A DNA stretch of 64,000 bases, taken from positions 24,757,391 through 24,821,390 of the forward strand of contig CM055107.1 in NCBI GenBank assembly GCA_029204225.1, written 5' to 3'. The notes below the pieces were generated by a model. The model had not been told where the DNA came from and made no database searches. It saw only the letters and a program-made list of their open reading frames with translations. Positions within the stretch are counted from its first letter, which is position 1, and the number at the start of each line of letters is the position of its first letter. Positions 44,816-58,423 of this stretch are shown here, one piece after another. The DNA comes from Diphasiastrum complanatum (Eukaryota > Streptophyta > Lycopodiopsida > Lycopodiales > Lycopodiaceae). The position numbers were made by a program, and so were the translations under genes.

Positions 44816-47800
44816 TGGCCAAGTTGTCCAGGTCCTAATAAGATTCTTGATGCAATTTTTCTCTTAAAGGGTTATGCTAGGTCGAAGTGGTTTGACTATG
44901 TCCATTCACATCGGCCTATCTCTGAGTGGCATGACGTTTTACCAATGCTTTGCCTTCTTATATTTTCCGTTGATTATGTAATTGTTCCTCCTCTTGCTCT
45001 TACGAGTGGTATAATATGTCTTGAGAGTTCTACTCCTTCTGATTCCTCTTGTGAGCATTCTTCCATATTCGAGGTTCCATTTTCTTGTGTAGGACAAATA
45101 GAGATAGAGTCACACATTTCTAGCAATTCACATGAGGTTGATTCACACATTGCTAGCGATACACATGAGGATGATTCTATATCACACAGTGTGAGCGAGT
45201 TGCCTGATTTACTTGAGATAGTTATTGATCTACCTGAGCTCGTCATTTTATCCCATAGTGAGTCAGAGTCACATATACAGGTCCCTATTGATGCTGATTC
45301 ACATATTTAGGTTGCGGCTGATATGGTCCTTGATATTGATATAGCATGTTATGATACTATTGATGATCTCGTTGCATGCTTTGATGGTGCTACCGATGTT
45401 GTTGCATGCTATGATATTGTTCCATGCTTTGATACTTATTATTGATACAATATGCCTTGCTACTATTGCCGATGTTGCATGCTTTGATATTGTTGTTGAG
45501 TACTTTGATGCCACTCATATTCCTGAGCGCCATGCTATGGATGTTGTCACCTATGCTCCTTATTTCAATGTTATTCATGGGTCTAAGGTTCCTATTTCAG
45601 ATGCTTTGGCTACTCCAGTAGATCTCCATATGGCATATGGTTATACATTTCATGATTGTCCTATTGTATACTCATTGGCTGATTTTGCTGATACCCATCT
45701 AGATGAGTATGCGGTTCTTCTATATGCACGTTTAGGCCAGAACTTATCAATTGATGCTTCTGTTATTATGCCTACGTATGTTGTTCCATTTGTGGATCAT
45801 ATTATTCTAGATGCAGGGCAAGAGTATATTTCTTTAGTGGATACAAGCAGTACACATTCATTTATTAGCAGTTACATCTCCACCAAGATTCGTGCTACAC
45901 CTGTTCTTGCTTCCCAACCTCTCAGTGTTGAGGTTGCTCGTTCCCATTCTTTTCCTAGTTCTCAGATGTTTCAGGACTTGGATTATTGCATTGGTGATTT
46001 TTCTGGTCAGACAGATTTCTAGATCATTCCGCTGGAGCGCTATGACATTATTTCTGGTGTAGACTGGTTCTCTTCAATTGGTATTGTTGCTGTGGATCTC
46101 TCTCAACAAACACTTTCCTTTACTCATGCTGGTCAACATCATTCACTTGTTGGTATTGTTTCCAGGGTGACTATCAGTTGGTTACCGGGAAGCAGTTTAT
46201 GTGTAGTCTGCCAAAGGCTCACGATGCAGCTCTTCTTTCTATTCAGAGTACATCAGTTGCTGCTTCGCTTTCACCATCCGTGGGTCCTCTTTCTCAGGTT
46301 GATGCCGCTCTGGATTTGCCTTGATTCACAGATATTGTATTCAGTGGTCATTCTTGGTTTCATTGATATTGAGGCCATATACCTTGGTGGTATTCCTACT
46401 ATTGCTTTTGCGCATACCTCAGATAGCCCTCCTGGTTCGGTGGTTGGTGCAGTATCTGGTCTCTATATCTCCATCTCTTGAGTTCGTTATGGCCGATGTT
46501 CCTGCTGATTTCTATGGGATTTTTCACGGGTCTACTTTTGATGGTTCCCTCGCTATTGGTGATCAGGTTGTATCTTCTTTCGCTTTACTCCATGGATCTC
46601 TGCTTGAGGTTTGTGATCTGTCTCATGATATTTCTATGGTTCCTGACATGATTGATCCGCCTTTGGCCCTTACCGTTACACATTTTCCATTCGAGGATAT
46701 TTGCCGGATGGTCACAATTACTTATCTAGGGTATTTATATGTTGGGATCTTTCTAGATGAGTATACGGGCATCCTTCAATGTCCATGTGTTTCTACATGT
46801 GGGTTTGCTACAGTCCATGCCGATGGTATACACTTTTGAGCTTTTTATGCATTAGGTTTTTCTGTGACTGATTCCTTTTTACCTCTTGATATTTGGCATT
46901 CTTGGTTATTACGTATCGCTTGGATTTCATTTGGACCTATTGCTCATGCTACTGCTTCATTTTTAGCTATGGATATATGGCATTCCTAGTTATTACGTAT
47001 AGCTTGGTTTTCATTTGGACCTGTTGATTGCTGCTGGTTTTTGCATATTACTGATCGCCTATGGTTCAGATATCTCTATGATTATGCATGTGGCTCTCTA
47101 TCTGTTCTTTTGTTGCTCATTTTCAAGCTTGGCATGTCCTTATGGCTTGGGTTATTGCCTCCGTTCCAGCTACTATTTGTTCGGGTGATCTTCAATTTTG
47201 AATTGTTCTGATTGCATGCCAGTCATTTTCCTAATTAGTGGTACTATGCTTGCATGGATTAGTTGCATGATGATTCTTAGAGTGATTCTGACATGCATGA
47301 GGGATTTACAATCAATTTGAGTGGTCATACGCATGTGCTCTAACAGTTGGGTCACAAATCAGTGTTAATGGTTGACAAATTCCGTAAAACTGAAGTTTAC
47401 GTAAAAAATTCTGTAATGACGTTTGTGACTGATGTAGTGTGCTTTGCATGCCAGTTTGACATTGGGTTAGTAACATTAGGAATCGGACAATGTTTCAATT
47501 TTTTCGACTTCGATTGCCTTTTGTACTAATAGCATTTTCGTCAGAATTTTTGAATTAAATAAAATACAACAAAATCTGAGTTTTCTGAAAAAAAATCAAA
47601 ATTTTGGTCATTTTTTTGTTATCTATGGAATCAGTTTAGATCAGTGAATTGATTAAACTGAGTTTATCAGTCGGATTTGTCACAATATTTTCACTAAGTC
47701 TAAATTATTTCCCGGTGACAGATAAGTTATAATTGACAGAAGGAACCGCAATGAATTGCAGACAGTTCTTATTGTGTTTCTTTTAACTTTTGGAGTTGGG

Positions 47801-49291
47801 AACTCCCAAATTGAAAGTTAAAATTTGAATTTTTTTATTTTTGTTGAATTTCAACTTGGTTAAAATTTGAATTCAATTACTTGTCTGATAGTTTTGTAAT
47901 CGATGTTGATCGATAGAAATCAGTCAAGTGAACGTCTCACGTCATTTCGAGTTGCTCCATATCGCTTGGTCTCCGATGCTGAGTTGCCACTTTGTTCTGG
48001 TGTTCCGAGACCATCAAGGTACCTTGAGAGAGTTCCTTCTCCTCTCTTGGATAGTTTTTGGAGATGTTGTTGTCATATACTTCAGTGTTGCTCATATGTG
48101 CTTTGATACTCATTCCTAGCTAAACGTGGATATTGCTCCGATACTTGCTACTGATGTTGCGGATCCTGTTCCTCATTCCAGTGCATTTCTTCTATTCCTC
48201 ACTTGTGCGCCTGGTGTGTACTTTGGGATTACACTTGCAGCCAGGTTCGTTGGGTCATTCAATTCTCCATCTATTTTTGGTGTATCCTATGATAGATTGG
48301 TATGTCCATATGGGGTCTTTCTGGATGATTTTTTCAGCTACAGTTTTTCAGTTGGGGCCTCTACTATTTCTAGAATTGTTGCTACTGTTTTCATGCATCA
48401 TGTCTTTTTAGATGATGCATTGATTTCTTGAACCTTCTGGAGCTTTTGGCGTGCTGCTCTTCTCGTGATATGGGCCTTGAGGGTACCGTGTGCCATTGCT
48501 ACTTATCATTCATGGGCCTTATGGATACCTTGGGCTTTTGACCATGTTGGTGCATATTTCTCCATTTTAGCTATCCTTTGTCAGGACGATGTCTTTATGC
48601 TCCATGTTTCCTGGCATATCGCTTGCTTTTCCATGCTGTTACAGTGTGCATGTTATCCTGCTTATGTTCCTACTCCTTGGTGTTGATGTCTTTTCTTGGG
48701 GAACCTTGCAAATATGGTTGATGGTTATGTGTATGATGCAGCTATTGGCGATGAGTGTCCATCTCTTTTCCAGTTTCCTTATTGGCTTCCCGTTGCTGAT
48801 GCAGTTCTACATTCTCGGGATTTTTGGATACCTTGGTATGATGTCCCTATCTTTTGAGCTGATCCTCTACTAGCTTGGGCATTATGGATGCCTTGGCATT
48901 CCTGGTTGCTGCTTGATCTTCTTCTGGTTCCTTGGCATTCCTGGTTGTTCCATATTGCTTGGTTCCTGATGACGCGGCCGAGATGTTCCCTTCGTCGCCA
49001 CGATGTTGATCCTAAGCTGTTCCCAGCTGCCATTCACCAGGTTCGCCTTCACCATGGTCGACGCTGCCGACAGATTCAATTTTTGATCCAGTGGGATGGT
49101 CGTCTTGTTGAGTAGGCCACATGGGAGCCTATTGATGTCTTTTATCATACGTTATCACTTGTGGATCAGGATTGTGCTCTTGCTGCACTTGTTGATTCCT
49201 CTACATTAGATGTTGCTCTAGTTGTTGATGCACCAGGGCTTGTTGTTGTTTGATCCAGTTTCTTTTCGGCAATTGGGTCCTTTTTTTTTTG
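44816..49291 (+). mobile_element. Ty3/gypsy internal region, uninverted, copy B
   Basis: The protease frame 45351-46481 is continuous except for TAG at 46020-46022. Before it is LVDTSSTHSFISSYI, after it RYDIISGVDWFSSIGIV, a proper retropepsin C-terminus. Downstream frames (46321-46839, 48126-48431, 48589-48873) lack RT, RNase H and integrase-core motifs and instead repeat WHSWLLRIAW-like peptides. The chromodomain-like tail lies at 49080-49140: FLIQWDGRLVE, a TAG, then ATWEPIDVF. Because its frames and LTR are all on one strand, this is the original arrangement. Confidence 0.8.
47195..47937. other. 743 bp present only in copy B
   Basis: AT-rich, no coding domain. Copy A has only five other bases (GGTTC or its complement) at this point. 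Inverted repeats lie inside: GTCACAAA at 47351 with TTTGTGAC at 47422, and CGTAAA at 47383 with TTTACG at 47396. No TIR or target duplication at the ends is evident, so insertion in B or deletion in A are both possible. Confidence 0.6.
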
Positions 49292-49699
49292 TGTTGGGGA
49301 GAGTTATGGACTTCGCTCATTACATTCGCCACGTCCATTTACATTTACTTTTACTTTATGCATAAGCAGGCCTTGGGCCCTTTTTTATTCATTATTGACA
49401 CTTAGACTTTATGGTTGGCCTTGAGCCTTATTATTCATTATTTGGACATTTGGACATATTACTGGAGAGTGGGGGCGTTCTTGGAGGGCGCCCTATTATC
49501 ACTCCCAGTTGGGCCCTTGCCACTGGAAACTTCCTTTTTAGGGCTTCCTTTACGCTATAAGTAGGGAAGAGCTGATGATATTGATCTCTCTCTTTAGTCT
49601 CCTTAATCTCTCTTTCCTGCTTTCTAGGGTTAAGTCTTGCTTATGTGATGCTTTCATAGCTTAGCTCTAGATTAGTTGTGGTTGCATTCGTACCTAACA
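49292..49699 (+). mobile_element. Gypsy 3' LTR, copy B
   Basis: TGTTGGGGAGAG to CTAACA, 408 bp, preceded by a T run and the end of pol. Same family as 7827-8234. It is directly followed by copia RNase H sequence, so the gypsy element probably inserted into the copia element. Confidence 0.75.
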
Positions 49700-49809
49700 C
49701 CAATGACCAGATAGCTGATATCTTTACTAAACCACATAGTAAACTCAAGTTTGAAAAGTTCAGAACTTTGTTGGGTGTTAGCTTAAATAAAATTGCCATT
49801 ATGGGGGGG
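49700..49809 (+). pseudogene. Ty1/copia RNase H C-terminus, copy B
   Basis: The frame reads NDQIADIFTKPHSKLKFEKF then RTLLGV, more complete at its left end than copy A because the inversion did not cut it. Confidence 0.85.
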
Positions 49810-50184
49810 TGTTGAAGAGTAATGCCTATTTTACCCCTTTGGTTTAGCACTAATTATGCTGTAAGTTGTACATAACTCATGGGGCATGTTATTAATTAAA
49901 TACATGAGACCCCCCTTTTGTAAGTTAAGTGAATTAGTGCAAGTGGCCCGCTTGTCCAAGTAGCTCACGGTTGACACCTAGACATTCCATGCATGTATTT
50001 GAGGTGCTTGCCTCACAAGGGATTTGGAGGACCCATGCCCTCTCTCTCTTTAGCAATTCATTTTCTCTTCTAACTTTTGGTGTTGTGAGGGGCTTATGCA
50101 ATTGTCCTTGTATGTGATGTTTTTCATAGCTAAGTTTCTCAAGCTTTCTTGGTTGATCTAGTATTGCAGTTAAGATACTCCATA
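49810..50184 (+). mobile_element. Copia 3' LTR, end uncertain, copy B
   Basis: Starts TGTTGAAGAG after ATGGGGGGG, identical in layout to 10836. End not defined. Confidence 0.55.
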
Positions 50185-53100
50185 GCTAGGTCTTGAAATT
50201 CATCACCTGTAGCATGGGCCTATGAGTTGGCCTTGTCTCTGCTGGTGCTTTATATGTGCTCACTAGGTGCTCTCGCTCAATTGTGGGAACTAGCATACAT
50301 GGGGTGATGCCCAAGGATTGCCCATCTAGGTTGGTCAAATTAAGCAAATGTGACTTGATCTTCGTCGTCGTGCTACAAGAGGTACCACTGCAATATAGAT
50401 CATGCCATCTATGTGCACTTGAACTCGTAAAAATTATTGTGTCTCCCTTCGAGAGATTCACCTCCACCCATATGCCTCATCTTGCCACAAGCATGGCTAT
50501 AGAAACACTAAACCCTATGAAACAGGTCAAAAACTCAATGCAAAGTGGATAGGTGAAAAAAAAGTAGCTAACACCTCAAAAATCATCAAATCGTAACCCT
50601 AACGTCAATAGATGCACTCTAAACCCTAAACCTCGGAAAAACTATTGCAAAGGGGCCTTAGGCACATCAACCACATGAATGCTCATGCCAACCACCTATG
50701 TGAGAAGAAGCTTGGGAATATGCAATCATTCTCTCTCCCTAGCAACCCTACAACCAATCCTAGAAACAAGACTCACTCAAAGCAATGCACTATGGCCTCC
50801 AAACAAAGCAAAGAAAAAACAGTGAAAACAAGGTGTTTTGCTTGCAAATTTCCACACTCAGCTTTTCCCTCTTCTATGAGCTACAATGGCCTTCTATAGA
50901 TCACTACCTTCACATATAGTGCTGGCACATCCTATTTGGCTTCCTATTGCTCTTTCCACAAACTTTTTTTCTCTCCTAGTTCGTGCACCTCATTAGTCTG
51001 GTTCTCCGGACGGCCCTAGAAAAGTTTAGGTTTTTTTCTGTGCAAAAAACCGTTCTGGAACGTTGTTATGGTGCAACATAGAGACTGTGAAAGCATCCTG
51101 AGACTTGACTATTAAAGTTCTCCCCTTCTACTGTTTCGATATTCATATATAATTTGTGTTTGCATGTACTTTCTTTCTTTAAGCAATCATTTGTTAGCTG
51201 AATTTTCTCTCCCTTGTCCTCTTTTTCAGTCCCAACGTTCCAGAACAAATCTGCCATGTTGAAATCATCAATAATCCTTTTTCCAGAAGAGGAATGCTGT
51301 TCCGGTGCAACATAGAGACTGTGTCAAAGCAACTGAAACCCGGCTATTATAAGTCTCGGGTTTTCTCCCCTTCTACCGGTTTGATATGCATTTATTATTT
51401 GTGTTTGCAGGTACGTTCTTTCTTTAAGCAGTCACCTATCACTTGAATTTGATCTTCCTTTTCCCCTTTTTCAATCTCAGCTACTCTCACACTTGATCCT
51501 TGCAGTTGCTTCCTTTGTTCTTCTCCTATAGCCCTTGTTCTTCTTCCTCAGTGTCTTGAGTTGTAACCTCCTGAAATAGCTGTTTTGGAGTGACAATTTA
51601 CCTTGCCTTTATAGGTATTTGCATCCTCCCTGTTATGTCTCCTTCTATCCTTTTCCTTCTAGCATGTCTGGGCTTTTCTTTGGTGCCATCTTGTGTGAAA
51701 ACGAACTAGCATGATGGTCTGAGACAGACAATGACTATTTACAGTTCTTATAATTTTCCAGAAAGATAAAAGCCTTAACAGTTGCAGGTGATAAACTTTT
51801 CATAGCAGCCCGCGGCAGATTACTTGTAGAAATCCAACGAATGCGATTTGAATTCTTTAGAACGAATTCAAACCCTTAAGAAGCAGTTTAAATTGATTCT
51901 AGATTCTAATCTTTTTTCAAAAGAGTTTTGTTTGCAAGTTTGTATTTGGTAAAAAATGGTTCCCAAATGTTACTGGATTGCTAATATTTTGTGCATATTG
52001 AATAGGATTGTTAAGCATGTGTTTTTATAGATTACAAGCTATATATTGGTGCTTAGAATCCTCACATGTATGGGGTATCAATCACCATCTCACCCATCTA
52101 CCATATGTATCTATGCTCAGTATTATCAGAAAATTTTAGCTTTTAGGATGATGTAACATCCCGGTGCTCTAAAGCCTTAATAAACATGACTCTCTCGAAA
52201 ATTTAACAATTGTTTTGGAAATTGTTTGGCGGATTCGGATCTTTTGGAAACTGTTCTATGGTTCCTTGGTAGTCAGAAGGTTGGATTGTAGCAGCCTGAG
52301 TTTTAAAAATTTCTTCACATATTAATGTTAAAGCAGAATCCACTAGATGCTCCGACAATGCCATGATTGATATCAGCATTGAAATCTAGAGTGCTATAGC
52401 CTTCATAAAATTTAACAGATAGATGGGCACACGGCATCCATGGTGCGTCACATAGTTGTGGATGATTCAGAAGAAGCCTTTTAACCTCTATGCTGTTGCT
52501 TCAATTGCACAGATGTAGCTCCTGAGAGGTATGTGTCACAAGTTAGTCTATTGAGTTTTCACAGTATCTTCCCTGAAACCGAGACATGAATCAAAGCATC
52601 TGACATATGAAAGCCAGTCTCAAGCACAAGCTAGCTAAACTCGTTAGAGTGCTAAGTTCTCTTCACATCCAATAGATAACTTCGTGATAAACCCTCACTT
52701 CCTGGGCTATTTTGACATGCAATGCCAGCAGTCAACCTTCCATCCCGTCCGTCACCAAGAGTCTGCCCAGCATCGTAAATTTTGAATATTCATTCATTTT
52801 CTTGTTGCTAGTGGACCTTAAATTCTGGTCTTGTGACTCTTGCTTTATTCTGGTCTTATCCTTTATCTTTTCTTCTTCACAAGGACAAAACATGAGCAAA
52901 ATAATTTGGAATACATCAAGCATTTAAAGTCCTTCAAATTTTCTTTTGACACTTAACACAACCAGTTGCTGGCCGTTCAGTTTTGTCACACAATCTCTGG
53001 CTCACAGAAAAGCTCAGAGAATCAATGTTTTACTTAGCAGAACGAAGTTTGTGCTTCCATCAAAAAAATCTTTGTGTTTTTACTTTTTTGAAAGTAGATG

Positions 53101-53399
53101 CAAGGTCAAGATCACTTTTCATTTCCAGTTGGCATTTCGTTATGATGTTCAAATGTAGTTATTCATGTCATTTAAGCACTAGTGGCAATGTCAAGCTGGT
53201 GCCTGCAATCCTTGAGCAGTTACACCATTTGTTTCCTGCACCAATGTGGTTGTATCATTAGATCATATTGCAGGACCTTGTATCATTTTCTCAGAAAACT
53301 TTGAGACGTTTTAAATTAAGCTCCTAAACCTTGGGGTGTTGAAGAAACCAAGCTTTATTCTTTTGCATTTGTATTGTTCCGGTGCCTACGTGGTAACAG
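50185..53399. other. No confident gene; decayed sequence, copy B
   Basis: Corresponds to 11211-14137. It keeps a diverged tandem repeat at about 51071-51490: both halves contain GTGCAACATAGAGACTGTG, then CTCCCCTTCTAC and TTTCTTTCTTTAAGCA. In copy A most of the second half is deleted between TTTCTTTC repeats, and a further segment (about 51467-51565) is missing. Confidence 0.5.
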
Positions 53400-55005
53400 A
53401 TAGTACCACGTGTTGTCTTGGAAGGGTGGCCACTAGATAATATGCTGGTTGAGACACGAGAAAAGTTGCAAGCAATTCAACTCATAAGTTCGGAGTGCAG
53501 GTAGATCCAACGAGATGTATGAGTGGTGATACTATCATTCCTTTTAGCATGTATGGAGTCAAAATGCAGTCCAGATTCTTGACAATGCCCTTGTTTTTCC
53601 AATAGAATAGGTATAACTTTTATGAGACATTTTCTATTGACTGCAGGAAGAGGGGATACGATGGCATTGTTTTTGAAGCATGGTCACTTTGGTCTGCATA
53701 TGGAACTTTGGAATGTGATAAGTAGAATTCAGGATCGCGCACATTTTAAAACCGTCACTTTTGGAATGTTATAAGTAGAATTCAGGAGGTGTATTTCTAT
53801 TATGTTCTTCATGGTACTAGGCTGCTCGGAAAGAAGTCCATAGTTTCTCTCTGCTAGAGCTTTTAAGTGGCAAATTTTACTTATGTTCTTTGCTGCCTGT
53901 ATGCCTGTCACATTCAAGGCAATCAAATTATGTCACTTTTGCATTTCAGATTTAGTCAAAGCATGTAGTTTCTGAAAGAAGTTGTTACGATGCTGAGGGC
54001 TTGATCAGCTATCAGGTTATCGCTTCCTAGCATTATAGATTTGATGCAATTGACTCCTGAAGTCAAAGAAGTGGCTTGAATGCAACAATTTTGGAAACTA
54101 GAAAAGGGGATGACTTGCTCCAAAGATACTGATGTTGGCTTGTGGCTGATCACTACCTAGAAAGACACTTGCGCAACCCTAAACCTTCCAAATCTTTTGT
54201 CTGCAGGCATTGAATTTTGTGCAAGAGCTTGGCTCATCTTTACACAATATTGTTTTACCTAGACAGACTCGTAATATGCAGCTTATTTTTGTCATACCTC
54301 CAATATCCAGACAAGCTCAAGAGTTACGAGACTTTATTGTCTAAGATAAAAATCTGTAGGCGATGAGAATGACTTTTTTTTCATTGTGGAAGAAGCTTTT
54401 GGATAATCACAATTGTGAATGTAAGCCACAAGATTTAGCTTCTTCCAACCTCAAGGATAATGATTTCAATGAAGGGTAAAATACTCTGTGCAACTCCTGA
54501 GCGACAGTATAGTCAAAATAATGTTCATCATTAAAACCATCCCAAGAAAGTTTTGGTTTGTAGGAGCTCAACAGACTAAGGTATTCGTGGCCGAGTATTG
54601 GTCCGCCACCTAAGTTCCATCAAAACATAAACATTTCAAAACTCAAGTATGAGCTAGAGAAAATTCCATACATCAGAATTGCATAAATTCTGCTATGCGT
54701 CAGAAAAGCAAACGGCAGTGAACTAAGTGTACCTTGAGGAAAAACAAAGTCGTTTCCATAAAAATTTATTCCCACAAGAATCTTAGACATGTTATTGTCC
54801 ATTTTTCTCCCCAAAGATCCTTGATGGCGAGCTTGGTTTGAAACAGGTCCTAGTTTCAAGACATTATCTGCAATGGGGTTGTCATTCCCACCAATCAAAG
54901 AGATGACGGATTGGATGCATGTTCTCATCCATGAAAGTATGAATTTGAGAAGTCGTAAGTCATAAGAGAATATGCATCGACCGCATCCTTCAAATATGCC
55001 ATATC
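53400..55005 (+). pseudogene. CHID1-like pseudogene with inverted exon block, copy B
   Basis: Forward exons 53400-53500, 53647-53723 and 54207-54334; inverted minus-strand exons 55005-54733 and 54609-54427. Sequence and breakpoints equal copy A, so the inversion is older than the block duplication. Confidence 0.85.
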
Positions 55006-55682
55006 ACGTGGTAACTACACCGACTGACTTGTCAGATGCATGCATTTAAATCTTCCATTGAAGCCTGCTTCCTTATGTCTTCATGGAGACTGGATAGGGA
55101 TCATGGTGTAATGCCAGATGCCCCCACTTTCCTTTGTATTTTGGAGACACATCAAATTTATAGCAGCATAGCATAATTTACCTATGCTGAAGGCATCTCC
55201 TCTCACACAGATTTCTTTCGGGAGGCAACACTAAAAACTTGCACCAAACGCTATGGTGCACTCCCAACCAAGAATTAACATGCAGGGCTAAACCCTCAGC
55301 ATTGAAACCTTCTATCATGGTAATAATATCGAAATCTATGGTAAGAAACCCATCTTACAAAGAACACCGTGAATGAACCTTATATCGAAATACTTTTTTT
55401 TCTTCCTTTGTCAAAAATATTGCCTTCATTGGGAAATGCATCTACCGATACTATATTCATTAGTATTCATCGTATCACGATCAATATTCAGAGTGTTCAC
55501 GTTTTAGTATTCACAACTCCATCCACTTCTCATCCAACCTGCTAAAAGGTCAAACACATGTGCAAGCAAAGAAAAGATATTGAGGATGGCGAGTAGTAGC
55601 AGCAGTAGATGAGAGAAGATGGTGAAACATTGAGCTTGCAAGTAACAAGAGAAGCTATGTAATCTTTTTTTTAACATGATAA

Positions 55683-55887
55683 AGGATAACATGATTGTAA
55701 ATAAGATAAGAAACCACATGCGGTGTCATCCCGAATCAGCAAACGTTTCATCAAGAAAACTAAGTTATCATGCAAAAAAAAGATAACATGATAACATGAT
55801 TGTAAATAAGATAAGAAACTACATGCGGTGTCATCCCGAATCGACAACCGTTTCATCAAGAAAACTAAGTTATCATGCAAAAAAAAC
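55683..55887. repeat. Tandem duplication of about 105 bp, copy B
   Basis: Same two units as 16421-16625. Confidence 0.8.
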
Positions 55888-56143
55888 TCTTAGCTACTTG
55901 GATGCATGTACGAAAGAATGAGACTTTACTTGTAGATTGATCGTCAACTTATTGCATAAGACAAAAAAGGCACACGAAGTAGCAAGTACACGCTTGAGAC
56001 TATAAAACGGATCTCAACACATAGAATTGCCTTTGCAAGACAAGGCCAAAAAGCCATAAGAGTTACCATAGAAAACGAGATCATGCAATGATTTGTGACG
56101 ACTCAAAGAATTAGATTCAACCTTAAATTACAACCACCACTTT

Positions 56144-57130
56144 TCCATTCCAGAAAAAGCTTCCATATAGTAGAGTTGGGTCGATTTGATGTTATACTAG
56201 GAATGGAATGGCTTAAAACTTTGGGAGATGTGACAATCAACTTTCATCTAGATACCATAAAATTAAGGTCAAAGAAGAGGAACAACATAAAATAGCTTTC
56301 CGAACTGACAAGGGACCTTATGAATTCAAAGTTATGCCTTTTGGATTAACTAATGCTCCTTCCACTTTTCAAGCTCTCATATATCGGATTTTGAACCTTA
56401 TCTTTACCTTTTTGTCTTGGTATTCTTTGACGACATCCTAATATATAGTAGAAACATGGAAGAGCATGCAAAACATTTGGACACAGTTTTAAGTATTCTT
56501 CAAGAATACAAGTTGTTTGCAAAGATAACCATATGTGAATTCGCTCGAGATGAGGTGGAATACTTGGGGCACATTGTGTCCAAGAAGGGAATCAAGGTGG
56601 ATCAGGAGAAGATTGAGACAATCAAGAATTGGAAATCACCTAACAGTGTCAAATAATCGAAAGGATTCCTGGGTTTAGCATTTTACTAAAAATCCAGGAC
56701 TTTTCAAAAGTTATAGCACCGCTTACGCATCTTTTGAGAAAGGATAAGTTTGAATGGAATGAAGGACCTCAGATGGTTCAAAGCTCTCAAGGAATCATTG
56801 GTAGCAACTCCTTTACTAGTGCAACCCAACTTTAATTTACCCTTCATGCTAGGGTTACAATGGACATCAGTGGCACATGGTTAATTACATGGGATACCAA
56901 ATGAGATAGTGAGCGAGAGAGATGACATACTTATTTCCACTTTCTGAAGGTCTTAATGGACAAGTTGGGCACTAAATTGTGTCTAAGTACATCCTTTCAC
57001 CTGAAAATTGATTCAGATCATCATAAAAGGTGGGTTGATTGGTTGTACTTAGCTGAATTTTGTTATAATAGCACTCCACACGTGTCAATCGGCATGACAC
57101 ATTTCTTTGCATTATATGGCGATGAACCGT
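56144..57130 (+). pseudogene. Ty3/gypsy pol remnant, copy B
   Basis: Protease end, RT with FFDD and integrase piece as in 16882-17868. Substitutions are few, for example near 56768 and 56774. Confidence 0.85.
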
Positions 57131-57139
57131 TCTTGAAAG

Positions 57140-57483
57140 TGGGGGGAGGGGGCAGGGAAGAGGGGAGATTTGGGTTTAAAACCTTGTAAAAAAAAAAAAA
57201 TTGAAAATCAAAGGGGGAGGACACTCTCGCCCCCCTTGCTCCCTTGCACGACCGCTGTAGGGCCCTCTAACATCTCGTAGGCACAACACCTCGGGCCGCT
57301 GGCCCGGTTGGCCATCCAACCAACAAGAACAATCCACGCAGGCGAGTTGGGATCCGTGCAGCAAACGGGCCAGCGGCCCGGAGGGTGTCTGCGAGCTCCA
57401 ACATCGGCGGCCGTGCAAGGAGCGTGGAGAGGGGAGGAAAGGCCGTGCTGGGGAGTGGCGTGAGGGGAGCGGGTCGGGAGGGG

Positions 57484-57517
<34 letters not shown>

Positions 57518-57586
57518 GTACCCCCTCCCCCCTTTCATCTTTTTTTTTTTTTTTGTACAAAAGGTATTACAAACCCCCCCTTCCCC
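57140..57586. mobile_element. GC-rich foldback element, copy B
   Basis: Same element as 17878-18316 with a poly-G tract about eight bases longer and one C missing in the right arm of the inner inverted repeat (AAACGGGCC in place of AAACCGGGCC), so the stem is no longer perfect. Confidence 0.55.
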
Positions 57587-57800
57587 TTTTCAAAATTAAA
57601 CTTTCAATATGAAAAATAAAAAAACTTGCAAGTTATATTATACCAAAATAAAGATCAAAAGAAGACCTATGAAGTGCAAAAAAATTTCAGCCCTTCACAA
57701 ATTCAAAATTTAAATCTGGGCCTTCCTTATGAGTGTGACATTGTCATTAATAATGTGCTAGGGAGGTGTAGTTAGGGTGTGGTTAGAGGTGAGTTAGATT

Positions 57801-58315
57801 TTGGAGATTTCATCTAGTCCATTGAATGTGCCATGTCATATGGACCATTCCATCTCAATTGTCACTCTTTTATTGGTACACATGTTGTCATTAACACTAA
57901 TTATAATTAGTGAAGAGGCCCTTTTTGAGACCCAAAAGGGCCCTAATGGATATACTAAGCTGAAAACACTATGCAAAAAGCTGGCTCCAAGATTTTATGA
58001 ACCTTTCAAGATTGTGAAGAAGATCGAAGAGTTAAATGATGAATTGGATCTACCATCAACAACCCGTATACATCAAGTGTTTCATGTCTCTCTTTTGAGG
58101 AAGAATTTGGGAGAACATTCAACTGCAACTGCTATTCTACTACCTCTAGATCATGAAGGTAATATGGTTCTGGAACCAGCCAAAATTGTTGGCTATCAGG
58201 ACAAGGTATTGCGAAATGGCAAGATAATCAAATAATATCTAATTCACTGGAAAAACCTCCCTGATGAAGACAATTCTTGGGTCAACAGCTCATTTATTCA
58301 ACAATGGCCATGACT
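57801..58315 (+). pseudogene. Gypsy integrase C-terminus with chromodomain-like tail, copy B
   Basis: As 18531-19045, with ETQKGPNGY in place of ESQKGPNGY. Confidence 0.85.
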
Positions 58316-58423
58316 ACTACCATGAAGTTGTTGAACATGACATTCTTGATCATTACTACTTAACCAAGGCAATCAAGCTGAGCGTCTTCATTTTTGAGGA
58401 CAAAAATGTTTAAGTAGGGGAAG

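Larger units (their letters stand above)
46049..49709 (+). other. Segment inverted relative to copy A
   Basis: The sum of matching coordinates is 56788 for the left part and 57526 for the right part, proving inversion with one internal length difference. The break at 49709 lies ten bases past the LTR end. Confidence 0.9.
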
